Shown here in pieces: positions 9,030 through 18,369 of a stretch of DNA of 53,307 nt. The stretch is taken from NCBI GenBank assembly GCA_020846145.1, contig JADLEL010000152.1:1-53307 (forward strand), in the 5' to 3' direction. The notes beneath the pieces are model-generated. The model made no database searches. It was not told where the DNA came from and saw only the letters and a list, made by a program, of their open reading frames with translations. Numbering within the stretch: the first letter of the stretch is position 1; each line of letters opens with the position of its first letter. The position numbers were made by a program, and so were the translations under genes. This stretch comes from Pirellulales bacterium (lineage in GTDB: Bacteria; Planctomycetota; Planctomycetia; Pirellulales; Thermoguttaceae).

Positions 9030-10021
9030 CCCCTATCCCCTCCTTCCTCTCCGCTCGTGCTGACGATCCCCGTGGCGTACCAAACGCCGTTGTTGCCGCG
9101 TTTCATGTCGAAGCCGTAAAACCGGTTCCGGGTGCGGAGCGCGCTCCAATGGCCGGAGGAAGTGCGCCAGCTATGGACGCACTCCTGGGCGGCATCGACC
9201 AGGTTTTGACCGGGCCAGCTTTCGGCGCAGATTTCCCGCGGCGCGCCGCCGCGCAACCGGCGGACGATGCGCTGGAAGCGGCTTTCCCAGTGCTGGTGCC
9301 CCTGCACGCCGCGGCGGGCCTGATATTCCGCCTGCTCCCGCGCTTCCGCGAGCAGATATTCGTCCGGCTCGCCGGCATCGGTGCCGGGCGGTTTTTCGGG
9401 ATGCGTGCGGACCGCGAAGATCAGCGTGCGCTGCGTCAGCGTGCCGCGCGGCAAGTCGAGAATGACCGCCATTTTATCGGGCGTGTACTTCAAGTGTTCG
9501 GCGAACGGAAAGGTACTCACCACGTAGCCGCGATAGGCCGGCTCGCAATGCTTGTAATCGACGATCGCCATGCCCGGCCTGCCGAGCATTTCCTTGAAAG
9601 ACGGATGCTCGATGAGCGCAATTTCCTTCTCGTCCATCGAGATTTTGGCTTTAAGCGGCAGTCGCACGCAAACGTATTCCTGCAGTTTTTCGCAAATTTT
9701 GGGATCGCCGAGCGTTTCCGTCTCGAAACGCTTGCCGAGCACATCGTCCGCGGCGTCGCGGAAGAGTATGAAAAGCATCCGGTTCTCGCGATCGGCCAAT
9801 TCGCGGGCGGCGGCATAATCGGTCAGCCAAGGGATCGACTTGGCATCGTCATTCCCGCGCGAGAGGGAGGAAAAAGTGAAACCGGCAAGAATTGGGAGAA
9901 CAATGGAGAGAAAATTCCGGATTGGCTTGAGGTAGGACAAAGCGGAGACAGGGGGGAAGTTGGTTCCCAGGCGGAGCCTGGAAACAAGGTTAGATCGTGC
10001 GAGTTTCAGGCAGGGTATCAT
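9026..10021 (-). CDS. Exported thioredoxin-fold-like protein, function unknown
   Basis: A 331-residue protein. I choose the ATG at 10021 because a strong GAGGAG lies 7 nt upstream; this is 22 codons inside the longest frame. The start gives a basic N-region and a hydrophobic segment (FLSIVLPILAGFTFSSL, about residues 37-53), a likely signal peptide or anchor. The following region (IPWLTDYAAARELADRENRMLFILF, about 65-90) resembles the opening of thioredoxin/DUF255-like domains in planctomycete exported proteins. No CxxC is present at the usual place, so redox activity is doubtful. The C-terminal third (WPGQNLVDAAQECVHSWRTSSGHWSALRTRNRFYGFDMKRG) is SCP-like or simply lineage-specific. Function unknown. 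Confidence 0.7.
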   Translation of the reverse strand: MIPCLKLARSNLVSRLRLGTNFPPVSALSYLKPIRNFLSIVLPILAGFTFSSLSRGNDDAKSIPWLTDYAAARELADRENRMLFILFRDAADDVLGKRFETETLGDPKICEKLQEYVCVRLPLKAKISMDEKEIALIEHPSFKEMLGRPGMAIVDYKHCEPAYRGYVVSTFPFAEHLKYTPDKMAVILDLPRGTLTQRTLIFAVRTHPEKPPGTDAGEPDEYLLAEAREQAEYQARRGVQGHQHWESRFQRIVRRLRGGAPREICAESWPGQNLVDAAQECVHSWRTSSGHWSALRTRNRFYGFDMKRGNNGVWYATGIVSTSGEEGGDRG

Positions 10022-10586
10022 GCAATTGCTCCTCGAATCGTTTGTTACGGCCGTCGGTGGGGAGCGATCAATCGAAATCGATTTCACGATTTCGCGTTGA
10101 CGGCTTTGTCCAAGCGGGAAAAAGGAAGGTTACGAGGGAAATCCGGTTATGAAAAACCTTCCGTGAGGGCGAGATATCGCGGCTCCTGCCGCGAAGACGA
10201 CTTGGCCATAGGGTGGGGTGGTGCCGATCGTCGCTTATCTACGGTTATTACAACCCATTTAGGGGTAATATCTGGCATTTCTGCCGAAGGAAGATGGCGG
10301 TTGCCGTCTAGTACCGATCAATTTCCTAGAGGATCATCCGCATCCCGAGCAACAGCCACAAAATAATGGGGAGGATAAAGCCGTCCTTAAAAAATGTCAG
10401 GTTGTAGCAATATGCCGAATCTGGTAAGCTGCCCAGGATTCGTCAACTGTTCCGTTTTTGCTGGACGGGCGATTTGGGAGGGATATTCCAGCCCTAGGAA
10501 AAGTCCCTAGTGTAGCCAACCAAAAAGCTGTGTCTATCGCCCAGAAGAGTAGGAGCATCCCCCCCATTATGCAAGGAGTTTTCAGG
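10022..10586. other. Divergent intergenic region, no gene recognised
   Basis: 565 bp between two divergent exported-protein genes. It must hold both promoters, but I saw no convincing -35/-10 pairs, hairpin repeats or protein-like frames. A short hydrophobic frame on the minus strand ending at 10326 was considered and rejected. Confidence 0.5.
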
Positions 10587-12467
10587 ATGAGTATCCCCAG
10601 GATTGGTGGAAAAGTTCGTTTGCGAGTTTTGTTTGCAGCTATCTTTGTGCTCAGTGTCTTTGTTTTCAAAACGTCCACTCGGGCGGCGGAAAATTCGTTT
10701 GTAGAACTGGCTGCCGCTTGCGATTCGGCCAAGGCGGAGTTTCGACCGCTCACCGCAGCCGATTTGGATCCAATCAAAGCCGAATTAGCCGCCGCGGTCA
10801 AGCGGCTCGACGAGCGATTGACCGCCGCCGGCCCCACCGGCGAACCGTGGCGCAAGTATCTTCACTGGAACGCCTTGCAAGAAGAACTGGCGCGCGAGGG
10901 AGCTCCCCAGCGGGAAACGCTTTTGGAGGTCTATCGACAATTTACCGCCGGTGAAGAGGGCTTGAATTTGGTTTGGTTCGTGGAAGTGCAACGTGCTCTA
11001 CGACAGTACCTGCGAGTTGCCGGAACCATCGGCAATGCGGACGCTTCCAAGATTTACGCCCAAAACCTCGATCGGTTGGCCGCCGCTTTGAAGGCCTATT
11101 CGGTCAAACCGACGGCCGACGACGCGCTGATCATCAGCGAATCGCTCCGCGGGCTGAAGGCCGATCGGCAGGCGCCGGGATTGGAGCAGGCCGTCGTGCA
11201 ACTTTTCCGGCTGCCGAATCTATACGTCGATATCGACGAGGATGTCGTCAACGCCGCCCTCGCCGAGGAAGTGGACGAAACCGCGCCGCTTGAGGATTGC
11301 ATTCTCGGCACCTCCATTCAAGGGACGACGCACACGGTCGGTCGAGCCAGCGCGAAACTGGCCGAAAGCAACCGCTTTTCCATCATCGACACGTATTTAA
11401 TGGCCACGGCCTATTCCGATACCGTGGGCCGCAACGGACCGGTCTGCATTTACAGCAACGGGACGACGTGCATCGGGGCCATCAAGCGGCTTTGGATCGA
11501 TGAAAACGGCCTGTTTTCGCACCCGGCCTCGTCCCATGCGGTAACGAACACTTGCATTAACGACATTCAATCGATCAAGGGCCGCAAGTTCGTCGAACGC
11601 ATCGCCTGGAAAAAGGCCGGCAAGCAGTTGCCCAAGGCCGAATGCATCGCCTCGCGCCGCGCCGAAGCCCGCGTGAACGAGCGGATCGACGAAAGGGCCG
11701 ATAAGGCCTTGGCGGAAGCCAACGAGAAATTTCAGCAGAAAATTCGCCGGCCGCTGGTCGAGCGCAAGCTCTTTCCCGAGGACGTGAAATTCACCTCCGG
11801 GGAGCGATCGATGCACGTCCGCTCGATGCAGGCCGGAACGTCGCTCATCGCCGCGCCGAGCCTGCCGCCGGAGGCCGAAAAAGCCGACATGACCGTACGG
11901 ATTCACGAATCGATGGTCAACAATTACGCCCTCGACGCGCTGGGCGGAATGACGATCCGCCAGGAACAGGCCGAAAAGGCGATCATCGACACCTTCGGCG
12001 AATTGCCCGAAAAGATGAAAAACGCCGCCAACGAAGAACCGTGGGGGATTACTTTCGCCAAGCGGCAGCCGATTTCGGTTACTTTTGCCGACGACGGCTT
12101 TAAAGTTACGATTCATGGCGAAAAGTTTTACCGAGGCGCCGAGCCGCACGATGCTATGGACGTGACGGCGATTTATAAAATCGAAAAAACCGCCGAGGGA
12201 TTCAAAGCCGTTCGGCAAGGCGATTTGCAAATCTTCCCGCCGGGATTCGACGTTGCCGGGGAACAACAGCTTTCGGCAAAAATTACCGCAACCCGCAATT
12301 TGCTGAAAAACCGTTTCGGCAAGGTGTTCGAGCCGGAAATCGTTCTAAAAAGTTTTGCCTTGAAGGACAAACTGGAAAAGGTGGGTAAATTCGAGCCGAC
12401 TCAATTCGTCTGCCGCGACGGCTGGCTGGTCCTGGCGTGGAAACGCGTCCCCGCGGAAAAAAAATAG
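10587..12467 (+). CDS. Large exported protein of unknown function
   Basis: A 626-residue protein. The ATG at 10587 has an AAGGAG 8 nt upstream and opens a clear signal peptide (RLRVLFAAIFVLSVFVF, cleavage near TRAAE, about residue 35). Helical, Glu/Ala/Lys-rich segments flank a central region with several cysteines (EDCILGTSIQGTTHTVGR, GPVCIYSNGTTCIGAIK, NTCINDIQSIKGRK). A long charged helix follows (ERIDERADKALAEANEKFQQKIRRPL), then a beta-rich C-terminal half. I recognise no named domain; the style fits planctomycete-restricted periplasmic orphans. It is monocistronic, with a GC-rich hairpin 150 bp after the stop. The cysteines may form disulfides after export, but this is inference. Confidence 0.72.
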   Translation: MSIPRIGGKVRLRVLFAAIFVLSVFVFKTSTRAAENSFVELAAACDSAKAEFRPLTAADLDPIKAELAAAVKRLDERLTAAGPTGEPWRKYLHWNALQEELAREGAPQRETLLEVYRQFTAGEEGLNLVWFVEVQRALRQYLRVAGTIGNADASKIYAQNLDRLAAALKAYSVKPTADDALIISESLRGLKADRQAPGLEQAVVQLFRLPNLYVDIDEDVVNAALAEEVDETAPLEDCILGTSIQGTTHTVGRASAKLAESNRFSIIDTYLMATAYSDTVGRNGPVCIYSNGTTCIGAIKRLWIDENGLFSHPASSHAVTNTCINDIQSIKGRKFVERIAWKKAGKQLPKAECIASRRAEARVNERIDERADKALAEANEKFQQKIRRPLVERKLFPEDVKFTSGERSMHVRSMQAGTSLIAAPSLPPEAEKADMTVRIHESMVNNYALDALGGMTIRQEQAEKAIIDTFGELPEKMKNAANEEPWGITFAKRQPISVTFADDGFKVTIHGEKFYRGAEPHDAMDVTAIYKIEKTAEGFKAVRQGDLQIFPPGFDVAGEQQLSAKITATRNLLKNRFGKVFEPEIVLKSFALKDKLEKVGKFEPTQFVCRDGWLVLAWKRVPAEKK

Positions 12468-12616
12468 CATCGGCGTCCCACCACAATGGGCGGGATGAAA
12501 ATCGCATCCTTCAGGTAAATAAAGCCTTCGCGGTTGCAGCTTCCCCTAGCCAACCCGGAGGTTTCCGCCTATAGTGAAATAGTCCTCGACGGACGATAAT
12601 AACCGAAATAGACTAG

Positions 12617-12640
12617 GCCCCGGGTGGATTCACCCGGGGC
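12617..12640. repeat. GC-rich hairpin before greA
   Basis: A perfect 10-bp inverted repeat, GCCCCGGGTG-GATT-CACCCGGGGC, followed by the AT-rich taaataattttg. It may end transcription of the upstream orphan gene. It also resembles a planctomycete intergenic palindrome family, and only one copy occurs here. Confidence 0.6.
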
Positions 12641-12700
12641 TAAATAATTTTGCGGCCGCATTGGCTCTCGGCCGAAAAGCCTCCATTCCGATTTCGATTC

Positions 12701-13177
12701 ATGTCCGACCGCATCCCCATGACCCGTGCCGGCTACGAAAAAATCAAGGCCGAACTCGATCATCTCCATACCGTCGAATTGCCCAAGATCTTGGAGCGCA
12801 TCGCCGTTGCCCGTTCGGAAGGCGATTTGAGCGAAAACGCCGAATATCAATACTCTCAAGAGAGCCGGCTGTTGATGGAAGCGAAGATTCGCGATTTGCA
12901 GGATAAACTTTCCCGCGCGTCGTTTCTCGATCCTTCGCAAATTTCCACCGATTCGGTCTCCTTCGGCGGCACCGTCACGGTCAAGGACCTCGTATTCGAC
13001 GATACGGAAGAGTTCACCCTGGTCGGCGCCGGCGAGGAGGACCCCAATAACGGGAAAATCAACGTATCGAGTCCCTTGGCTCAAGGACTGATCGGTAAAA
13101 AGGTCGGTGATCGCGTCGAAATCGCCGTTCCCCAAGGTATGCTCAAGTTCGAGATTCTGGGAATTCGCGTCGATTAA
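12701..13177 (+). CDS. greA: Transcription elongation factor GreA
   Basis: A 158-residue cytosolic factor that rescues backtracked RNA polymerase by stimulating transcript cleavage. The N-terminal coiled coil (about residues 8-75) carries the acidic tip GDLSENAEY (Asp42 and Glu45) that reaches the polymerase active site. The C-terminal FKBP-like domain ends with SPLAQGLIGKKVGDRVEIAVP, typical of GreA. Start at ATG 12701 gives the normal family length; the longer frame upstream covers the hairpin region and adds nothing GreA-like. No clear Shine-Dalgarno. The next gene is convergent. Confidence 0.96.
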   Translation: MSDRIPMTRAGYEKIKAELDHLHTVELPKILERIAVARSEGDLSENAEYQYSQESRLLMEAKIRDLQDKLSRASFLDPSQISTDSVSFGGTVTVKDLVFDDTEEFTLVGAGEEDPNNGKINVSSPLAQGLIGKKVGDRVEIAVPQGMLKFEILGIRVD

Positions 13178-13277
13178 GGTAGTTCCCTTGGGAAAGGCAT
13201 GCAAAGCGTAGCGTGCCTGCAAGCACACACCCTACCCGATTTCGGTCGCGATTCATTCCCGGTGGTCGAAATCCACC

Positions 13278-14381
13278 CTACGCTTCGCCGACTTCCGCTT
13301 TTCCCGAAGCGTACCAGGCGAGCCGGCCGAGGAGTCGGAAATAGAGGAGCCAGGCGGCGGCCGCGAGAATCGACGAGGCGATGAGCATCCAAACGAGGTC
13401 CTCGCAATACGCATGGGCGATGGCTGCGGCGACGATTACCAAAAGCGGCACGGTAATGGCGTAGAAATCGAGCCAGGCCCGCCGCGCGCGGAACGGGCTG
13501 AGCCAAACGGCGGGAATGCCGGGAAAGAAGAACGTGCCGGCGTCGAGTTCGGCCAAGAGCGCAAGCGGAAAGACGAATGCCGCGACGGCGGCGAAAACCA
13601 AAACCGAAGGGATGCCGAAGTTTTCCAGCAGCCAGCCGAGCGGAATGCTCGGCAGCGCGCTCCAAAAAAGCGCGGCAGTCACGTAGCCGACCTCGAGCAG
13701 CCAGTCGAACAAGAATCCGCGGGGCCAATTCTCGATGCGTTTCAGCCCGTTGCCGGTATCGAGCAAAATGCTCATGGCCAGCGCCGCGGCGTAGAAAAAG
13801 CAGCCGAGGCTCGACAATCCCCCCAGCGTGAGAAAGAACAAGCCGCCGAACCACGCTCCGAACGAGGCAAAACCCGCGTTCGGCGCGTCGAGGTAGGCGA
13901 GGGCTTTGGAGACAATGAAAAACGCGAGAAAGATCGCCGTCGAGAGAAACGCCAGCCGGAATAAAAGTTCGAGGCTCCCGTAGAATCGCAAACTTCCCGA
14001 GCGAAACAATCCGGCGGGCGGAGGTTTTTCCGGCCGCCAGGCCGCTCGTTCCGGCCTCTCGACCTCTTGCGCTTCCGCCTTTTTTCCCCGGGCGGCTTTT
14101 TGCCGCAATTCTTCTTCCCGCATCACGTCTTTATACAAGGCGACCTCTTCCGCTTCGGACATCGGCGAAGTGCGTTCGCCCTCGGGAACCGACGCGGATA
14201 CGGCTTGCAGGCCGTATTCTTCCGCCGCTCCCGAATCCCGGCCGAGACGATTGCCGGCCACGAGGAAATCCATCCGGCATTTCGGGCAGCAGAGCCGCAT
14301 TCCCGGCTGAACGTCCTCGGCGGTGATGCCGAATTTGCACCGCGGACACGCGACCGTCGATGGCGAGGAGGCCCCGGACAT
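13278..14381 (-). CDS. Zinc-ribbon plus multi-pass membrane protein, function unknown
   Basis: A 367-residue protein. The N-terminus has a zinc-ribbon pattern, CPRCKF followed by CCPKCRMDF (residues 12-40). A charged linker rich in Glu/Arg/Lys follows (about 60-120), then about six hydrophobic segments: LAFLSTAIFLAFFIVSKALAY, FGGLFFLTLGGLSSLGCFFY, GYVTAALFWSALPSIPLGWLL, VLVFAAVAAFVFPLALL, FYAITVPLLVIVAAAIAHAY and LIASSILAAAAWLLYFRLL. The start at 14381 is preceded by GAGGG about 6 nt upstream. Proteins with an N-terminal zinc ribbon and a polytopic body are common in planctomycetes and uncharacterised. No partner is evident. Confidence 0.78.
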   Translation of the reverse strand: MSGASSPSTVACPRCKFGITAEDVQPGMRLCCPKCRMDFLVAGNRLGRDSGAAEEYGLQAVSASVPEGERTSPMSEAEEVALYKDVMREEELRQKAARGKKAEAQEVERPERAAWRPEKPPPAGLFRSGSLRFYGSLELLFRLAFLSTAIFLAFFIVSKALAYLDAPNAGFASFGAWFGGLFFLTLGGLSSLGCFFYAAALAMSILLDTGNGLKRIENWPRGFLFDWLLEVGYVTAALFWSALPSIPLGWLLENFGIPSVLVFAAVAAFVFPLALLAELDAGTFFFPGIPAVWLSPFRARRAWLDFYAITVPLLVIVAAAIAHAYCEDLVWMLIASSILAAAAWLLYFRLLGRLAWYASGKAEVGEA

Positions 14382-14423
14382 AGTTTTGCCCTCGATTTGG
14401 AGCAATCGATTTTAATTGGAAAG

Positions 14424-14551
14424 CCGCGACCAGTGGTCGCGGTGTGTGGCGATTATCGGCGTCAATCGTCGAACGCGGGGAAACGCATACACCGCGACCA
14501 ATGGTCGCGGCTTTGTATGCGCAACTCTCACCCCGCGACCAATGGTCGCGG
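14424..14551. repeat. Three solo copies of the CCGCGACCANTGGTCGCGG palindrome
   Basis: Copies at 14424-14442 (centre G), 14492-14510 (centre A) and 14533-14551 (centre A) share the 9-bp arms exactly and vary only in the central base. They fill the intergenic space between two genes on the minus strand. The same core sits inside the 120-bp element at 32241-32359, 46385-46507 and 50058-50180. Confidence 0.9.
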
Positions 14552-14592
14552 CTTTGCACCGCCAAAATATTCCCTCGCGTCGTCCCTACCAC

Positions 14593-15681
14593 TCAAAATT
14601 TCGAGACCACCCAATACACCGCCCCGCCGATGCAGCCGGCCACGGGGATGGTGAGTATCCAAGCCACGACGATATTGCCGGCCACGCCCCAGCGCACGGC
14701 GCTCAGCCGCCGCATCGCGCCGTAGCCGATGATCGAACCGGTGATGGTGTGCGTGGTGCTGACGGGAATGCCGGCCCAAGTGGCTCCGAAGAGCGTTGCC
14801 GCCGCACCGGTTTCCGCGCAAAATCCGCCGAACGGATTCAGCCGCACGATCTTCGTGCCCATGGTTTTGACGATTCGCCAACCGCCGATCAAGGTTCCCA
14901 AACCCATCGCGGTATGACAGATGAGGATGATCCAAAAGGGGAGATCGTTGAATTGTTCGGCGGTCAGCAACTTGTTCGAGAAGAGCAAGAGCGCGATGAT
15001 GCCCATCGTCTTTTGTGCGTCGTTCATGCCGTGCCCCAAGCTGTAAAGGGCGGCGGAAAGCAATTGTCCTTTCCTGAAGAGCCCGTCAACCTTGGCGGGC
15101 CGAACTCGATGAAACCACGCCGTCATGACAATCCCGATGAGATATCCGAGAAAAACTCCGATCATCGGCGAAAGCACGATAAAAACGGCCACTTTCGTAA
15201 CGCCCGAGACAATCACCGCGCCGAAACCCGCCTTCGTGATCGCCGATCCGGCAAGCCCGCCGATCAAAGCGTGCGACGAACTGGTGGGCAGCCCCAAATA
15301 CCACGTAATCAAGTTCCAGATAATCGCGCCCAACAGCGCGCTGAGAACCACGTTCGTATCGACGATATTCTTATCGACGATGCCTTTGCCGACGGTCTGC
15401 GCTACGTGAGTCGAACCGATCCAGGCGGCCACGAAATTGAAAGCGGCGGCCCAAATAACGGCTTGCAGCGGGGTTAAAACCCGCGTCGATACGATGGTGG
15501 CGATCGAATTGGCCGCGTCGTGGATGCCGTTGGTGAAATCGAACGCCAAGGCAAGAATCACGATCAACAACACGAACGGCGAGCAAATCAGGGCCAAATG
15601 GCCCAGTTGATAGAGGGTGTAGCCGACGCCGAAAACTACAAACGCCAAGGCAATGCCGGGCCAAATATATCCGCGATTCAT
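14593..15681 (-). CDS. Inorganic phosphate transporter, PiT family
   Basis: A 362-residue polytopic inner-membrane permease that moves phosphate (as metal-phosphate) with protons or sodium. The two inverted-repeat signature loops are present: DFTNGIHDAANSIAT near residue 50 and GHGMNDAQKTMG in the second half. A third family motif, GIPVSTTHTITGSIIG, lies near the C-terminus. Start ATG at 15681 has AAGGAAG upstream. It lies 84 bp downstream of a DUF47/PhoU-like gene on the same strand, the conserved Pit accessory arrangement, so the two are likely co-transcribed. Three palindromes follow its stop codon. Confidence 0.94.
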   Translation of the reverse strand: MNRGYIWPGIALAFVVFGVGYTLYQLGHLALICSPFVLLIVILALAFDFTNGIHDAANSIATIVSTRVLTPLQAVIWAAAFNFVAAWIGSTHVAQTVGKGIVDKNIVDTNVVLSALLGAIIWNLITWYLGLPTSSSHALIGGLAGSAITKAGFGAVIVSGVTKVAVFIVLSPMIGVFLGYLIGIVMTAWFHRVRPAKVDGLFRKGQLLSAALYSLGHGMNDAQKTMGIIALLLFSNKLLTAEQFNDLPFWIILICHTAMGLGTLIGGWRIVKTMGTKIVRLNPFGGFCAETGAAATLFGATWAGIPVSTTHTITGSIIGYGAMRRLSAVRWGVAGNIVVAWILTIPVAGCIGGAVYWVVSKF

Positions 15682-15765
15682 ACTGCTTCTTCCTTAGCCG
15701 TAATCGAGGCGTGTGTTCGGTCGGTCGGCTCGATTCGGCCCCTTGCGTCCGGTTTGAGGAGACTT

Positions 15766-16395
15766 TTAGGAGTTCTTCAGCACGATATGAAAGATCACGT
15801 TGCCCGCGTCCCGGCAGCGGTCGATGACTTTCTCCAACAACTCGAAGAGGTCGCGGAGCACGATGACTTGCATCGGTTCGTACTTGCCGCTGTACAAGTC
15901 GCGGAGCATCTCGAACACGAGTTTGTCGGCCTCGCCCTCCATCGCGTGCAAGCGATCGTTTTCCTCCTTGATCTTTTCCAGATGCGGATGATGCCAAAGC
16001 TGCCGCACCATCTCATGCACCACGTTCGTCGCTTGTTCCAGGATTTTGGCTTGGCGGTCGAAAAAATCGGCGGGCAGATAGGATTTCGAGAGAATCATCC
16101 GCCCGGCGAATTTCTCGATGGTTTTCGGAATCCGATACAAGGCTCGGGCCAAGGCCTCGAGGTCTTCCCGCTCCAGCGGGGTAACGAAGGTCTGGCAGAG
16201 CAGGGTCGTGATTTCACCGTTGATGCGTTTGTTCTGTTGTCTGACGCGGGAGAAATTCTCCAGATTGATGCCCTCGCCCGGCGACTTCAGCATTTCGACC
16301 AAGGTCTGGACCGATTTTCGGACCTCCTCCGCGCTCGATTCGAAGAGTTGGGCAAAAGTATGCGATTTACTGAAATAACTTTGTAAGGAGATCAT
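15766..16395 (-). CDS. DUF47 family PhoU-like Pit accessory protein
   Basis: A 209-residue all-helical cytosolic protein of the DUF47 (PhoU-like) family. Members bind metals and are nearly always encoded beside PiT transporters, whose activity they are thought to modulate. Recognisable features are LFESSAEEVRKSVQTLVEML, the long helix with HHPHLEKIKEENDRLHAMEGEAD, and the C-terminal LRDLFELLEKVIDRCRDAGNVIFHIVLKNS. Two in-frame starts exist: ATG 16410, whose GGAA is too close, and ATG 16395, with AGGTG at reasonable spacing. I chose 16395. The phosphate transporter gene follows on the same strand. Confidence 0.9.
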   Translation of the reverse strand: MISLQSYFSKSHTFAQLFESSAEEVRKSVQTLVEMLKSPGEGINLENFSRVRQQNKRINGEITTLLCQTFVTPLEREDLEALARALYRIPKTIEKFAGRMILSKSYLPADFFDRQAKILEQATNVVHEMVRQLWHHPHLEKIKEENDRLHAMEGEADKLVFEMLRDLYSGKYEPMQVIVLRDLFELLEKVIDRCRDAGNVIFHIVLKNS

Positions 16396-16724
16396 GGAAA
16401 CACCTATCATTTCCGAGATGGCGCGATGCCGTCAATGCTACCCAGGTATCGCACTTTGCGTATTTTATCGCTCTGTTAGATGGAAGTTAGTAATCGATTA
16501 AATGTTAGTTTAATGAATGCGAGATCGGTTGAACAGTTAGGGATCGGCCGATCGCGGTTGGCGTTTTCTCGGGAGTCCGAGGTTCGGGAATGGATTTTTT
16601 GGGATTGATTCGATCTTTCGTTTTTTTTATACTGCATCCCCCTAACCGGGCTGTACGGCTCTAGGAATAATATCGAATATTCACCGGTGATGGAACGCCG
16701 GTCGATGTGCAGGGAGGCACGCAA
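16396..16724. other. Divergent intergenic region
   Basis: 329 bp, notably AT-richer around 16490-16640, separating the phosphate module from the polysaccharide operon. It contains a T8 tract near 16620-16627 and probably both promoters. I could not identify a Pho box or another named operator. Confidence 0.45.
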
Positions 16725-17516
16725 GTGGCCCAATACTTTTCGAATATCTGGCGTCTTCGTTTCTTTTGGATGGCGCTGGTGCGGATCGATCTGAAGAATC
16801 GCTATCGGCGGTCGATGATCGGCGTGGGCTGGTCGCTGTTGCATCCGATCTTGATGACCATCGTGCTCTGCACGTTCCTGGGCCGGCTGATGCAGCAAGA
16901 CTTTCGGACCTATGCTCCGTTCCTGTTGAGCGGCTTGATCTTTTGGAACTTCATCACGGCGACGCTGAATCAGGGCTGCCATTGTTTCTTTCACGGCGAA
17001 TCGTACATTCGCCAATACCCAGCGCCGCTGGCGATCTACCCCTTGCGAACCGCGCTGGGAGCGGGCGTACACTTCGGCATCGGATTGGCGCTGGTGCTGG
17101 TCATCGTCTGGATCGCGAAAGGTTTCGGCAACGTGCCTTCGCTTATCAGCCTCGTGCCCGCGCTGCTCTTGATATTTATCTTGGGCTGGTCGGCGGCGGT
17201 TTTGATGGGCGTGTTGAACGTGCTCTTTCAAGATTGCCAGCATTTGATCGAAGTCCTCATCCAGGTGATGTTTTACGTAACGCCGATCCTCTACGATCCC
17301 GCGCGGCTTTTTCCGCAAAGCCCGAATGTCGTATGGTGCATCAATCATTTGAATCCTTTGGCGATCATGCTGGATTTGCTGCGGAAACCGATCCTGGAGG
17401 GCGCATTCCCTTCGGCAACCACCTTCGGATTGGGCGTCGGCGTTGTCGCTTTGGCCGCCGCCGCCGCCGCCGCCACCTTGGCGAAAATCGAAAACCGGAT
17501 GATTTTTTACCTGTGA
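16725..17516 (+). CDS. ABC-2 type polysaccharide export permease (Wzm-like)
   Basis: A 263-residue inner-membrane protein with about six transmembrane segments; it forms the channel half of an ABC transporter exporting lipid-linked glycans or teichoic-acid-like polymers. Typical features are IWRLRFFWMALVRIDLKNRYRRSMIGVGWSLLHP near the N-terminus and VMFYVTPILYDP and NPLAIMLDLLRKP near the C-terminus. I start at the GTG at 16725 because AGGGAGG lies 7 nt upstream; a GTG at 16707 in the same frame lacks a site. An ATPase gene follows after a heptamer array, making a Wzm-Wzt pair at the head of a five-gene glycan operon. Confidence 0.9.
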   Translation: MAQYFSNIWRLRFFWMALVRIDLKNRYRRSMIGVGWSLLHPILMTIVLCTFLGRLMQQDFRTYAPFLLSGLIFWNFITATLNQGCHCFFHGESYIRQYPAPLAIYPLRTALGAGVHFGIGLALVLVIVWIAKGFGNVPSLISLVPALLLIFILGWSAAVLMGVLNVLFQDCQHLIEVLIQVMFYVTPILYDPARLFPQSPNVVWCINHLNPLAIMLDLLRKPILEGAFPSATTFGLGVGVVALAAAAAAATLAKIENRMIFYL

Positions 17517-17523
17517 AAATGAA

Positions 17524-17586
17524 GAGATTTGAGATTTGAGATTCGAGATTCGAGATTTGAGATTTGAGATTTGAGATTTGAGATTG
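17524..17586 (+). repeat. Heptanucleotide tandem repeat, 9 units of GAGATTT/C/G
   Basis: Nine exact 7-nt units, differing only in the last base, fill the gap between the permease stop (17516) and the ATPase start (17595). The last unit borders the GGAGA that serves as the ATPase ribosome-binding site. Confidence 0.93.
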
Positions 17587-17594
17587 GAGAACGG

Positions 17595-18356
17595 ATGTCG
17601 CTGATCGAACTGAACGACGTAGGGCTGTTGTTCCGCGTGCGCAGGCTCGGACGGGTCAGCTTGAAGGAATATCTGGTGCAAGGGCTGTTCCGGCATCGGA
17701 AAAAAAATTCCTTCGAAGTCCAAGCGTTGGAACACATCGATCTGACGATACGCGAAGGGGAGCGGCTGGGCATCATCGGCCACAACGGCGCGGGCAAGAG
17801 CACACTGTTGAAATTGCTGGCGGGCATCTATCCGCCGACCACCGGCGAGCGCCGCGTCCGCGGACGGATCAGTTCGCTGTTCGATCTCGCGCTGGGCTTC
17901 GAGCACGAGGCCAGCGGCTGGGAAAACATCAAATATCGCGGCTATTTGCAGGGCGAAACGCCGAAGTCGGTCCGCGCGAAAATGCAGGCCATCGCCGATT
18001 TCAGCGAATTGGGCGAGTTCCTCGACATGCCCGTCCGCTATTATTCCGCCGGCATGATGGTCCGCCTCGCTTTTTCCATCGCCACGGCCATCGAGCCGGA
18101 TATCCTCCTCGTCGATGAGGTGTTGGCCGCGGGCGACATCGGTTTTCAAAACAAGGCCCGCGAAAGGATGCGCTCGCTGATGTCGAGCGCGCGGGCGGTG
18201 GTGCTGGTGAGCCACGATCTGGCCGCCATCGACGCGATTTGCGACCGCGTAGTCTGGCTCGACCGCGGCCGCACGAAAATGGCGGGGCCGGCCAAGGAAG
18301 TGATCGCCGCCTATGCCCGGCAAATCGATCCGGACGCCCAGCTCAAGGCGGCGTGA
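17595..18356 (+). CDS. ABC transporter ATPase for polysaccharide export (Wzt-like)
   Basis: A 253-residue cytosolic ATPase partner of the preceding permease. Walker A is GHNGAGKST (62-70), the signature is YYSAGMMVRL (149-158), Walker B is ILLVDE (170-175), with the switch His207 in LVSHD. The atypical 'SAGM' signature and GFEHEASGWENI are characteristic of O-antigen and teichoic-acid exporters. Length is that of the short form, with no C-terminal carbohydrate-binding domain, so chain-end recognition by this subunit is unlikely. Start ATG 17595 is preceded by TGGAGA, immediately after the heptamer array. Confidence 0.94.
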   Translation: MSLIELNDVGLLFRVRRLGRVSLKEYLVQGLFRHRKKNSFEVQALEHIDLTIREGERLGIIGHNGAGKSTLLKLLAGIYPPTTGERRVRGRISSLFDLALGFEHEASGWENIKYRGYLQGETPKSVRAKMQAIADFSELGEFLDMPVRYYSAGMMVRLAFSIATAIEPDILLVDEVLAAGDIGFQNKARERMRSLMSSARAVVLVSHDLAAIDAICDRVVWLDRGRTKMAGPAKEVIAAYARQIDPDAQLKAA

Positions 18357-18369
18357 AACGATATCCTTC

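Noticed and set aside
10326..10433. Short minus-strand hydrophobic frame ending in ILPIILWLLLGMRMIL
   Set aside because: It lacks a start codon with a ribosome-binding site before an in-frame stop, so it may be chance or a gene remnant. Not supportable as a gene.
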